From contig NC_087393.1 of assembly GCF_963675165.1 (NCBI RefSeq), positions 3,105,502 through 3,169,501 on the forward strand: DNA of 64,000 nt. The letters are read 5' to 3'. Each line of letters starts with the position of its first letter. Within the stretch, counting starts at the first letter, position 1. A model generated the notes under the pieces. It did not search any database. It was not told where the DNA came from and saw only the letters and a list, made by a program, of their open reading frames with translations. This DNA comes from Halichondria panicea. Taxonomy: Eukaryota; Porifera; Demospongiae; Suberitida; Halichondriidae. This document shows, in pieces, positions 1 to 12,400 of this stretch. The translations under genes and the position numbers were made by a program.

Positions 1-3000
1 CAGAGAGTTTGGACACATATCTGTACTCTTCGAGATGCATCTTGCCTGACATTCTACCCATGCTCATTAAGAGTGACCAAGTTAGCCATGACCAATTTAA
101 GGTTAGCTGTTATATACATGCATGTAATAGCTAGTGCACCACATACCACCGTAAGAGCTCACAGTCATGTCTAAGATCTCTCTCTTTTTATATGTTACAG
201 TTGTCGATCCTCGTAATCATTGTTGTTCTGTAGGGTGCACTCCATGTTGTTATGCTACCATCCGTCATTGGTACCATCGTTCATGATTGGAAGATCCTCA
301 GAGACACACTGCCAATCATTGTCAAGGTGTGTTAGTTAATACCCTCAATGTCATCAATAACTTGTGTAAATTCGTATGGTGTTTACCCTGTCGCAGGCGG
401 ACCACTCCGAGAAACCATCTATTCTGAACTTGATGAGTACGCTTGTGAAGGCTTTAGTGCATGGATACGAGTACTTCACACTGAGTTTCCAGGTTTGCTA
501 ATAGTATTTTGTATACATATGTGAATGTATATAAAAATAATAAAGATACCTGACGGTTGCCAAGAGAGAGCGGTAGCCTTGAGTGGGTCAGTTGTGTCTC
601 TTGATGATAGACATTTGGGTCACCAAACAATGATTGCCACGTCTGCTCAGGCTATCAGGTGAACCAAACATCATAAAAAAAAATCATGTATGTTCGTTAT
701 TACTGTACAGTATCTACAATGAGCTAATAGAAGAGCTCGTTCAACTCCAAAGTGAGAAATTGTGAGTCCATATATACTGTCACTTAACAACATTCAATGT
801 GTGCAGTGGTTACAAGTATCATATCACTTTTCCATGTAGGCAATGGCGTCATTCTGAAATGGGTATTCGGTTCTTGGGCCTGCTGATTCGACATGATCAT
901 CCTTTCCCAGTGTCAGGAGTGAAGCTTATCGTCAACTACCTAACTCATGACCTACTTTCTGTTCGAAAGGTCAGAAGAGCAATACTAGTACTATAATTAT
1001 ACTACAGATTTAAGGCCAAACCAAATTAATTGATTATGTGTTCACGAATCGATCTTCCCAGGTCTCAAATTTGCCTTCCAAAAATTTTAATTAAGTGAGT
1101 GGATGAGGCTCATTCTGAGCATGTGCATTAAAACATTAATCAGTGTGGGATTTGATATTTTATACTATAAAGTATTGTGGTTTGTACACGTGTGCTAAGA
1201 AGAAATATTGGAAACTAACTTTAGAGAACTCGTAACCGTCGTCGGTTTCATAGCTGTAGATGGGCGTGGCCCGGCTAGCGAAGCTGATAGCCTGTTTCTA
1301 CACACAGCGTAATTAACACAAGCAAATATGCTCAGTTTGTGCAACTCACTTATATTTAAAGGTCTATAACTATTGTAGCAGTTATCCAGCATGCTCGCCC
1401 ATTTTAGCAATAAAAGACTATAAATAGCACCCACAGTACGCTTATAACTTTACTAGTTTTACTGGGTGTGGTCAGTAGCAAGTACTACACGTGGCTCACA
1501 GATTGGGCATGTTAGAAATTGCTGAAAGAGATGATGTCTCGAAGAAACACAACTTTCTTATTTTGAGTGAGTTACCTGGCAAAATAGCCTCGTTTATAAG
1601 GCGTAACACAGATAATTAACCCGAGGCGCGTCAGCAGCCACGGGTTATAGTAGTTGTTTGGTTTGTTTGTTTGTGACAGGTGAATCTACTCACCTGGATG
1701 CCACAGCACTGCGTTTACAGCATGGATAGCCTTCACACAACAAGTTATTAGTTTTAATAGTGGCAGAATTTGATGTTAAACCTTCATCGTCAAATAAAAA
1801 CTAGCAAAAGCTAAGAAGCTTATGACTGGGTCGATCTGCTTACCTGGATGCCTCTAGCACTGCGTTTACAGCATGGGTAGCTTCCACACAACAAGTTAGT
1901 ACTTTTAATAGTGGCAGCTTTCGGTGTTAAAGCTTCATTGTCTAATAAAAGCAAGCAAAATGTAGCTTGAACAGAACTTGGCACATGCGTTATTTATCTG
2001 AAGTGATTCTGTACCAGGAACAATGGAACAGGGTCACTAAAGTAGAAAGCTTGAATTATAGCTCCTGCTGCTTTAGCTGACTGGGATTGTACTCCGGTAC
2101 TCCATGCAGAACCTGGAGCCATACTTTTCTGAGACTCTAGGCTTCTTTGCTGTGATCCTAATCCACAGTGCATATAATTATCTATATAGTACCAACCTGT
2201 TCTCAAATGTTTCAGCATGCCTCCAGTCTTTATTGCTCCTGAGTTGCTGTGCTAGACAATTAAGTCATACATGATAACAACATCACTACATGCACTGCAT
2301 TATATCACTCTTCTTTATAACATGTCACCAGCTGAGGGTTTGCACTTTAGTGCTAGTTTTCTATGCTTTACTGCAGATTAAATGTAAAATCCTCACGTGC
2401 ACTGCTCCGTTACCAATCCCTCTTCCTCTAATCAATGCTGCAACTTACTTAGTATCCTGTTGTCAAGTAAACTTGTTGTATTGTAGTTTAGCCTCGAGGC
2501 AAGGTTTGCGCGTGCGCACCAGCATCTAATTCTGTTTTGTCGTTGTCCAGAAGCCTTCAAGATACTAAATATGCAGTGCCTTTGTGCTTTTAAATCCCAT
2601 ACACACCTGCAAAACAGTTTCTATAACTTCTATGCAGTATCGTTTTACGTCTGTTTATACTGTGCATATATGCAAGAAAGATTGAAATACGTAATTGTTG
2701 GGCTTAATTTTGTGTCTAGATTGCTCTGTGGGCTATGCCACTTCTCTTGCAACTGCAAAAACGTCCTGTTATCAAAATTCCCGTGGATATTGCTAAAGAA
2801 ATGAAATCCTCTTCTAGAGGTTCTGGTCAAACATCTCACAAAATCGGAGAGAGGGAAAGCATAAAATGGTTTGTATAATTGGTTCACATGTACTATCAGT
2901 GTAGCTGTTTCAAATAAGCAGTCTTACATTCTGTGCATGCGTGTGCCCTGCATGCCCTTGAATTACTTTGCACTCTACTTGCACTCAACACTGCTTCAGG

Positions 3001-6000
3001 CTCTGTTACTCCCCTGAAAGTGTGCCCAAGAACAAGGAGGAGTGGGACAGTTTCCCATTCATTGATAAGACCCACTGGGGCTACTACTGCTGGCCAAGGT
3101 GAGTAAGCAGGGGTGTCAGTGGTAGTCCTGATACCTGGGATGTGCCCACACTGGTCGGTGGTAGTTGCATGGTACTAACTACCTCTAGACAAAAATAACC
3201 ACTTCTTAGGACTAGTTTAAAACATACATGTAACTTTATCTGGTGTGTTGAATTTATTGGGGATATGAAATAATTGCCACTTCAAAAACCCTGGGCACAT
3301 GACCATGATATACGTATAATTCATTACTTAGTAAGCCCTTATGAAGCATATTTTTCTGTAGGACATTGTTGACAACAGCTTCCAGTGATGTGCAACCACT
3401 GCTAGCCAGGGCTCCTGATCAACTGTCACAGGTACTACCCACTTTACATGTGCAGTACACAATAGTTTCACTGCCTGTCAGGAGGAGCTTGTTATCTATG
3501 AGGCCTTCCATTCTCAACACTTTGTGGACAAGCTCGTGCAATTTTTGTCCCTGGAAGAGGTTAAAGGGAAGGATCGCTATGACTACCGCAAACGCCTTCT
3601 GTTTAAGGTGTGTTAATCAATTATAGTATACTAGTACCAGTACTAAGTTGTTCAGTTTGCTGACAGAATGTGTGACTTCTTCCTGTAAACTTTTTGTTGT
3701 GGTCACATGTGCCAATGTACATGTTGCTTGAGCACTGTAATCGGGTGCCTACATGTCATTGTGTATAATTATTATACTGTAGCACCTGTTTAGAAACTAT
3801 GGTGATTCCTTCCTTTCCCTCTTCCTGCCTCACTTGGAGAGACTGGTCACTGACACACTGGTGAGATGGTGCTATATTATAATGATGTATATAGCTGTAT
3901 ATAGCAGAGCTGTGCGCTACAGTGTAATTGTAGTAGTAATTGTAGTGTAGTTTTTACATGTGTATGATGTTGGTAATCAAATTCTTCGAGCGTCTTTTTT
4001 AAATACTGGTGCAGGAAAGCAGTCAGCGCTGTGCCAGTGAGATCATAGCTGGAATTGTCAGTGCTAGTAAGAACTGGCCATATGAAATGGTAAACATTAA
4101 CTACATGTGCATGTACATGTCTTCCTTGTACACATGTACGTGTTTCAATACTGTGTTCATGGCTGTTTGTAGAGCTTTGTACGTCTGGTTTTAAGTGACA
4201 CTCAAACTAGTCTGTTGTCCCAACAGCATTAAAATTGGTTGTGCTGATCTGGAAGCATTTGTGGGCTGGATGATACATGTAATAATTTTGTGACATAATT
4301 ATGTGGTATAAATATACTGGTCACTTTGTTGGAATCAATAGTGTACCTCGTACAAATTACCATTGTATGCTTGGTTTATAATTAACACACTTTCCCGTAA
4401 TAATTGTTTTCATTCTCTATCATTCTGTTTTAAAGATTGAGCCAATGCAAAAGGCCATGGGGAAACTGATAATGCGAGTTATCGAGGAGATCACAGTAGA
4501 GACTGTGAACGACTGGGCCAGTTGTCTCACTGATATTTCAGTGAGTTAATTGCTGTTAATTAATGGATGTTGTAAATGAAAAGTATGATAATGTTGTTTC
4601 AGGCAAATCGAGACCCACACAAACTTCACTGGCTGTTTGAAATTCTCATTAAGACTCCTCTAGAGGGGAATAGCGGGTCATTCAAAGATTCAAGGCATGT
4701 ATATTCAGACTAGCTTATTGCTGTGATCATTGAAGTGTTATTTTTTGCAGTCGGCTGTACCTGCTTCAGTCTGCCCTTGCTCAGCAAGAGTGGAGAGTGC
4801 CTGGACTGCTGCAACAGGTTATGGAATACCTTAATTCTCACCTTGCTCACTCCTTCAAAAATGTTCGGGAGAGCGTCGGATCGTAAGCTACAATACATAT
4901 GTACATAATTATACCTTCAACTCCATACATTACACTGTGTTGTGTGTGCATGATGTAGTGGTAATATTATCTACAGGTTAATCTCACAGTCCCTTGTGTG
5001 TGATCTGACAGTATGTCCAGCTTTGTTCAACCCTTGTGCTGCTGAGTTTGTGGCTAAATTGCTTCCTCAGTTGCCCTCCATTCAGCAAACATCTGCTCTG
5101 ACAGGAAGCGAAGACGCCCTGAGATTGTGTAAAACAGGTATGTATAACTATTCACATAGCAAATAGTACAGTTCATGCCCCTGGGGGAGGGGGGGGGGGG
5201 GTCAATGACTGCATGCTATATTATACAAAGTAAGCTAGTATACTTGAGTACCCTATTCAATGACTGCAAGACTTGTATGTATAATTTATACATGTGTATT
5301 TCTCATTAGCTTTAACGTTTTTCGTGAAATCCTACGATCTCTCTCACGCTGAATACTTCCAGTTGCTAGCCAAGGTACATTTTTAAAGGTTTTGGTTGCG
5401 AAATAATAATTTATACTCAGATGCTTCCATTGATAACTGTTGAAGATGGAGAAATACGACCTCTTCTACTGAAGGTAAGCCATTCGATCATGCTTAAAGC
5501 TTTTGCTTGTATCTGTGTGATAGCTATAGCATGTGCTGGTTTTGTGTAAAAGCAACCCAGTTAGAATTAATAGAGATCTTAGCCATGCACTAATTGTGAG
5601 CACAGATTAAGTGTGTGTGTGTGTGTGTGTTTTCACAGGTGTGCTCTCTTCTGGCTCATGTCAAACTCAGGGAGAGTTCTGCAGCTTCAGTACTGGAGTC
5701 TCTGAAACAGGTTACAAATGTAGCACCTAGTTTGCACTACATGTACCAAATACAATTGTAAGGATCTCCGGTCACCTGGAATTACTGGGTCTTGGCAGGA
5801 GTGTGCATGAATACACTCCTGGTCTTAATTGGTATTCGTACGTGCATCGTTAGAAGCAGATGTCATAATAATTATATTATAATACCCTATAATACCAACA
5901 GGGACTGGTGTGTGAGTTGTGGAAGGTCAGGGTGTTGACCCTTCAAGTGCTACAGGTTGGCTGTTTGTAATTTAGTGTATAAACAACAACAACATTACAT

Positions 6001-7987
6001 TCTTATCGTACGTATATGTGTACCTTCCGTAATTAAATTCCTGTTAAGTGATATGCTGCTAAAATTACTGTGTCTCATGTGCCCTTGTTTGTTTACCCAC
6101 TTTGTTCACTTTGTTTACCCACTTACTCTGCCTTGCTGTTGGCTATGGTATTTATCGAGCCACTGGCATATGAAAATGCAACCATGTTGCTCATACAGAA
6201 GGAAGCTAGGTGTGACGTAATTAATTACATAATTGCTTATTTTGAATTCCAGGTTTTAGTATTCCAGAATCTCTTCATCTTTGCTGCTCTCTGTTTAAAC
6301 ATTGCAGAATTGATACTGAAATTGTTTGAAGATTCCCAAACAGAGGTTAGTATGTGTATACTGTTTTGGCTTCACTATGATGACTGATGCTGTGTGTTTG
6401 CTAGGTCCGGGAACTAGCAGCTGCTTGCATAAGTGGTTTCGTTCGTTGTGGCTTTCTTTCCAACATAGACAAACTTAAAGTGCGTAGGTTAAACTGCCAT
6501 AATAAGATATATAACATATGTATATAATTGTAATGCAGGGTTACTTTATGAAGCAGTCACAGTGTATTCTGCCACCCAAGGACAAAGCCAAGTCTGGTTT
6601 GGGAGACCAGTATGAATGTGAGCCTAGTTGTTACACTGTACTCTTACGATTATATGTACTACCTTATCTCTTATAAAATTGTTATAGTGCATCTGATGAA
6701 ACGTCACTGTGGAGTACTGGGACTTGCTGCACTGGTGGAAGCATACCCTTATTCTGTACCGATGTGGCTTCCTGAGGTCATGGATGAGCTAGCCGTGCAT
6801 CTACATGACCCAGCTCCCATTGCTGTAAGCCTTTTGAGGGGAATAGGGTATTAGTTTTATTTCATGGATTAGCCTTGCTAGCAGATGGTGTCTTTGATAT
6901 GGCGTAGGGAACCCCATTGCCTCATTGCCTTAGTTGTTGAGCTGTATTAGTTTCATCCAGTAGAAATATGTATAATGTCTTGCTCATGCTTGTAAATACG
7001 GTACAAATGATCGTTAGAAAATGCAGCGATCATCACGCTAAAAAGCTTGAACTGTGAGACAAACAGACGGATTTCCTGTTGCTGAGCTCTCTGTAGTACT
7101 CGCTACTATGGGACGAGCCTCAGGGCTCACCCCAATAATTACACTAAGTACCGTAGGTCAGAAATGCGCTTAACCCCGAGGCTCGCCCCAATAATTACAC
7201 TAAGTACTGTACGTAGGTCAGGAATGCGCTTAACCGTAACAACGAGTAAGGTCTTTTATGTGCGATAATGCACTTTATAACACGCCAGTACGGTATAGAG
7301 TAGCAAAGTTATCAACAGATTTTGCTACGTACGAATCTGAAGAGACTGTTAATCAAATCCGAGAAGCCTGTAGAATCTCTTATGTGCATCTAAATTGCAA
7401 TAGTAGAGCAGGACACACGAACAGACTACTAACTGTATACCTCACTTGCGCATGTAGACTGAGGCATAATGGTGTATTGTCTTTTGGACCTGTCTGCATA
7501 GTTTTACAGATAGGTGTGGACTAACTTATGGTGAGTGGGCAAGTCAATTATCCTTTGATGACCGAAAACCACTTCCTTTAATTCCTGGAAGCACTATAAA
7601 ATGTTTATGTTTTGTGTTTTGATTCTCACATAATTTATGGCTTTATTGTAATCTACCTGGCAACATGTTTTGGCATGTATAATGTTTATGCTTGTAATCG
7701 GCATACATGTATGATATAAATAATCATATAGTTGAAATTAAAGTTAGTTCACATTTCATAGTATTGAGACACTGTTTAGAATAGCAATTCTCTTATGTCA
7801 ATATCTTTATTGTGTGAGTATGCAGCATGGAATGCTTTATCCATTATTGTAGGCCACTGTAAAGAGGACAATGTCTGAGTTTCGGCGTACCCATCATGAC
7901 AATTGGAACGATCATAAGCAGAAATTTTCTGATGACCAGTTGGCGGTCATGACTGACCTTCTCGTCTCACCTTCCTATTATGCGTAG
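1..7987 (+). CDS. PSME4: PSME4 / PA200 proteasome activator, C-terminal ~810 residues (5' end outside window)
   Basis: PA200/Blm10 is a large HEAT-repeat protein that caps the 20S proteasome and stimulates ATP-independent degradation, notably of acetylated histones. I join 25 exons: <3-101, 234-326, 397-492, 546-658, 711-761, 840-969, 2720-2868, 3000-3098, 3362-3431, 3482-3607, 3783-3860, 4015-4089, 4436-4540, 4603-4694, 4751-4882, 4977-5137, 5310-5374, 5421-5474, 5639-5710, 5902-5955, 6253-6345, 6405-6479, 6539-6617, 6688-6824, 7853-7987. All junctions keep frame. Diagnostic stretches are [11 protein letters not shown] (exon at 3000), [17 protein letters not shown] (4751), [10 protein letters not shown] (6688) and the C-terminus FRRTHHDNW...LLVSPSYYA, whose terminal Tyr-Tyr-Ala is the proteasome-gate anchor. 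The intron after 4694 has a GC donor. The start of exon 4 is uncertain (546 or 567). The family is normally ~1840 residues, so about 1000 are missing upstream. Identity is very secure. Confidence 0.96.
970..2719. repeat. PSME4 intron 6 carrying dispersed repeat family B (about 1618-2360)
   Basis: This 1.75-kb intron, the longest in the visible part of PSME4, holds a dispersed repeat of about 740 bp. It begins near CCCGAGGCGCG at 1619 and continues through ACAGGTGAATCTACTCACC and GCACTGCGTTTACAGCATG, which itself occurs twice (near 1705 and 1860). The same unit recurs at 34637-35350, and reversed at 28745-29012. No coding sequence is visible in it and its class is unknown. Confidence 0.7.
6825..7852. 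other. PSME4 last intron, no gene seen
   Basis: A 1.0-kb intron. Two near-identical ~60-bp stretches (about 7120-7170 and 7172-7230, sharing AATAATTACACTAAGTAC) form a short direct repeat. An 88-codon open frame at 7258-7524 has no splice support or recognisable content and is treated as chance. Confidence 0.5.
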
Positions 7988-8240
7988 TTTATTTTTGTGG
8001 CATTCCCACATAGTATAAAACAATATTATTGTATATAATAATGATGTAGTGTTAGCTGTAAAATTATTTCAAGAAACATAATTATAGTGTATAATTTTGA
8101 ACACTCTGAAACTATATAATTATACAAAAAATAATTATCGTGTGAGAAAGGACATTAATTAAGAACGTGATTGGTTCAGTATGAATGTTGTATACACAAA
8201 GTCAAGGAAAGTAGGGCAAATCTATGGCCAAGAGATAATG

Positions 8241-9246
8241 TTAGTTAATTGATATACCACTGTATCGTGATCCAACAGAGTCTCGTGAAAATATGCTGCC
8301 TGCACTCGACACTGAATCTCTTCTCGATGGAGTTCTTGATCCTCTCATTCTAATTTCGGATATACTTGGGTGGGGGGGGGAAGGAGACAGGTTTTCAGTG
8401 GCAGCGTAAAATCTGTCAGCAAAATCCTGTAGTTGTTTGCTAGCATGTCCTCGATTTTGTTTGAGGTCCTGGTTTTCTTCCTCTAGCTTTACCACTTTTG
8501 CTTCAAGGTGCAATCTTTGAAGTTGTTCCTATAATTGTCACAAAGGAAGTGCTCATTGTATAAGCTTATGCCACTTAACTCTACTGTATTCTCTCATAAT
8601 TATATCTAGCTTACACTAACCTCTTTCAGCTGTGTCTCCATTGATGATACTTTCTTCTCCAATACAAGCATTTTCCTTAGCAGCAATTGAGTTTGCTCAC
8701 TGTAAAAAGGAACATGAAAAACTTGCAAATTCATGCCTCAAATGTTTCTAACCTGATGCTGAATGTGTTTTCGTCTTCTGATCTTGGTCTAGATTGAAGT
8801 GAGTCTGAGCCACTCTGAAAATAAAATCACAAAGTTCAAAATAATTATGTATCTATATGTATAGCTAGATAATCTTTTAGCCAAATATAATTTCTCAAGA
8901 CTATTTACATGATTAAATCTATACACAAACTGAAAGCAGAATCTAGATAATAGACCTGGTTTCCAAGTGATGTGCAGTCCATATCGGATTTACTATACAC
9001 ACTCACCCTCTTCATAGCAATAGAGATTCCTGGTGATCTTCTGGCCACTAACAGTGGGGATCCCACGCCACTGTGTAAGTCCTCAGATTCTCGTCGCCCA
9101 ATTAGGTCAGAGCTGGATAGAGGACGAGGACGACATGCTCGTGATTCACACATCTCTTTGTCAGAAGGACAATCAATGAAACACAACTTCTCTGGCATAC
9201 TGTACTGTGCACTATTAGTCACACCGGTGTGTGTTCTGAATGGCAT
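8241..9246 (-). CDS. Small coiled-coil protein, unrecognised (239 aa)
   Basis: Four exons join in frame: 8956-9246, 8753-8814, 8621-8699, 8241-8528. The start is the ATG at 9246; upstream exons cannot be excluded. The N-terminal ~110 residues are polar. Residues ~118-185 form a predicted coiled coil rich in L, E, K and Q (QLLLRKMLVLEKKVSS, then LEAKVVKLEEENQDLKQ). The C-terminal ~55 residues are Ser/Arg-rich with RTPSRRDS-type phosphosite-like motifs. It starts only 174 bp downstream of the stop of the LIM-RGS-PX gene on the same strand and converges on PSME4 with 253 bp between stops. I do not recognise a family. Because an in-frame stop separates the two genes I treat them as distinct, but an alternatively spliced read-through from the upstream gene is possible. 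Confidence 0.7.
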
Positions 9247-9419
9247 GCAGTTTACTTTTGTCCATATAAATTATGATCTCATCCTGGAAATCTATAACTG
9301 TCAACTTCCTGCATGCATGTGCATGCATGTGACTTTCATGATCACAAAACACTGATTCAAACAAAACAAACTCAACCAGCTATATTAGGTTAGATGTATA
9401 ATTATGGAACAAAACAATA

Positions 9420-12400
9420 TTAAGACTGGACCCGACTGTCGAACGACTCGTCCTCTTTGTCAGTTTGTGTTTGTGTCAAGAATTGTTTGACTAGGGAACT
9501 GAAGGAGATCTCTGCAGACATGGCCAGCACACCCTGTAAGAAATTAAATAGCTATAAGTAGACATGCATGCAATACACAACCATTAAATTATTATACACG
9601 TACAATGTACAGTTTGTATTATATTATAGGCTAACTATAATTATACCAACCTGCAGAAAATGGTTTAGATCTCCCAGTCGCAGATGTGCAACATTCTTTG
9701 TCTGGCTGCGCCCAAAGAATATCTTCTTTGGCATAGGAGGAAAAGGAACCTCCTGGAAAGTAGCTTTAAGTTCTTGATGTAATGCGTAGAAATCACTGTA
9801 CCTACAACAATTATTATAATGATGAGAATGACAATGGAACAATTATTATTGTATGATGTCAAGAGTGGATAAGAGTTACTAGCTCGATCTGATCTATGCA
9901 TGACGCACTGTACAGTCATGCAGCTGGTTTCGATAAAGATCCCATGCATGCAATATACAAAATAATTATAATGATTTGCTACATTACGATGCAGTTTTCG
10001 TTACTTTCTTATAATAATAGCCGCAAGTCGACATAATTATTATTAGAAAACACTAGCTATCGTAAAATAATGACAATGTGCATGGTAGTGGTCCTGGTGT
10101 GATCATAATCGTGCTGTCAGTAGCATGCACTGCTTTAATTATTGTAAATTCCAGCTAGTGCAGTGGGGGAGATAGTGGGAATTAAGGAAAAGGAGAGACA
10201 GTACGTGTGTGTGCATGGGATAGTGGGACCAGGAATTAAAAAGTCATACATGTACTTGAGCGATGTAATTGCATGGGCTTGTTTACGAATCAGCTGCGGC
10301 TGAAATGCATCATATAATTGTTGAGTATAAAATAATTATATCAGATTGCTCGTGCAATTATATAATATATATATAGAGGTAGGTCCTGCCATTTCCAATA
10401 ATTAATTGCTTATTGCTAATAGTATGGCTAAGAGTGCAATATGGGATTAATAGCACGAGTAACAAGCAATGGCAAGGATACTAATTGTACGAGGCGTAGC
10501 CGAGTGCTATTAACCTTGCCAGTGCTTGTTATGAGTGCTATTAATCCTTTAATCGCATGTTGTCCTATTATTTACTGTGATTCGTACAGTGATTAATCGC
10601 GTATCAGTAATTACACGTCGTCATTAACGACGTGCAATTACTGCCTTGACGACCGCAAGTTCGAATAACGGCCGCGGCTAATTTTTTACTGAAACTGCAG
10701 CTAAACAGTCCTTAAAACTGCATCACAAACGATTAAACAATCAATAGTATGGCTACTCGTGCAATAATTATGGGATTAATAGCAATCACTGGCAAGGTTA
10801 ATAGCACGAGGCGTAGTAACCTTTCTAATCGTGTATGATGAAGTTCTCTGCAGTTTTTATTAACATTTTCTGCCGTGGCCGTTATTCGAAAACAATTTGT
10901 TGTCATTGACAGCGTGCAATTGCACACTGTCAATGACGACGTGCAATTACTGGACCGGATGTGATACGGGATTATAATTGCTGTACACTTTCCAGTCGCT
11001 AATAGCACATCATACGATTATCCCGTGTTGCACCTTACCCCAATACAATTTTCAGGAATGGGAAAGTATTGTGCAGAAAGTCAATAATTAATTGTAAGAT
11101 ATCATAATTATTAGCCTCGACTCTAGGCCCTTGAATCGAGGCCACTAAACTATAATTATACTCTATAGAAACTTGCAGTTTCCAAGGTGATAGTGTAAAT
11201 TTTAAACTATATATAGAAACCTGCAGTTTCCAAGGTGATAGTGTACATTTTGAAACATTTGAAGTAGTACAATGACACACCCTGAAGCCATATCCGTAGT
11301 CAGATCAGAATATTGGCACTTACCAAAACCACTACATTGTCATGAACTCGGTCATAATGGTTTTTAAGATACGATATCATAAAAAATTATACATACTGCA
11401 ACAATGTATCTAGTTAGAGATTTTAGGCTCATACATACCTTCGATAAACGGTGTACATACGATCATTCCTCTCCACTCTGATACAATAAACCTGCATCAA
11501 GGAAACATTTATGTGATACATACATACTACAAGTGCATGGAATCTCTCTAAGCAACCATGCACTTACAAAGCAATGAAACCAGAACAACCAAAGGCTCGT
11601 CCTGAACTACGTATACTAAGCAAAAAAATTGCTAGGTGAAGAAAAAGTGATTCACAGAGCGTCTCTATATAATTATACCTCATTTACATCAATTTGTATA
11701 GAGGCCTCCCAGATGATGTAATTATTAACTTATATAATTATATCGAACTCTTTGCAAAAATATGCCTACTTAAATAAACGACCATTCCCTCTTTTGCTTC
11801 GAAGTTCTTGCACAAGAGTATTTTGACCCGATAATACAGAATGAAGAGTTTGAGCATGCGCAGTAGCTACATGTTCACAATTTAGTGAAGAAAGCAGAAA
11901 GTAGGTAGTAGCTAGTTAGACTCTACCCCTTGCGGGACCATGCAAGATCAGACGTATAAGTATCTCTGCGTGCCCTTGCAATTGTATATGCAGTTAGGGA
12001 ACAACTAGTCCTATATGCATAGAACAACCAACACAAATCTCAGAACAAAGTCATCACCCAATGTTGCAGGTTACCTTGCCTTGATTGGTTTGCTGCCTTG
12101 ATTGGTTTGCTGAATAAATACTGATAGCTCTCGATCTAGGAGTATGACCTACAATTTCAGCTCTCTTCTCACTCTTCCAATAGCTATTGTTCTAGTGCAG
12201 AGCTAACTACTAAGTAGAGTAGCAACACTCGATCCATAAACAGTTTTGCTACGCACTCTTCTGAAAAGGATGCAATGGCTGTTGTATAGATATTAATTTT
12301 ATTACACAGCCACGAGTGCCACATGGGATATATTGGCTCAGTAGTGCGTACGCCTGAGGGCCGCAGCTAAAGGCCTCGAGGACAAATGTCACTAGCAATA

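Noticed and set aside
6070-6387. 105-codon plus-strand open frame
   Set aside because: It spans intron and the PSME4 exon 6253-6345 in the same frame as that exon by chance extension; splice sites and homology define only the exon as coding.
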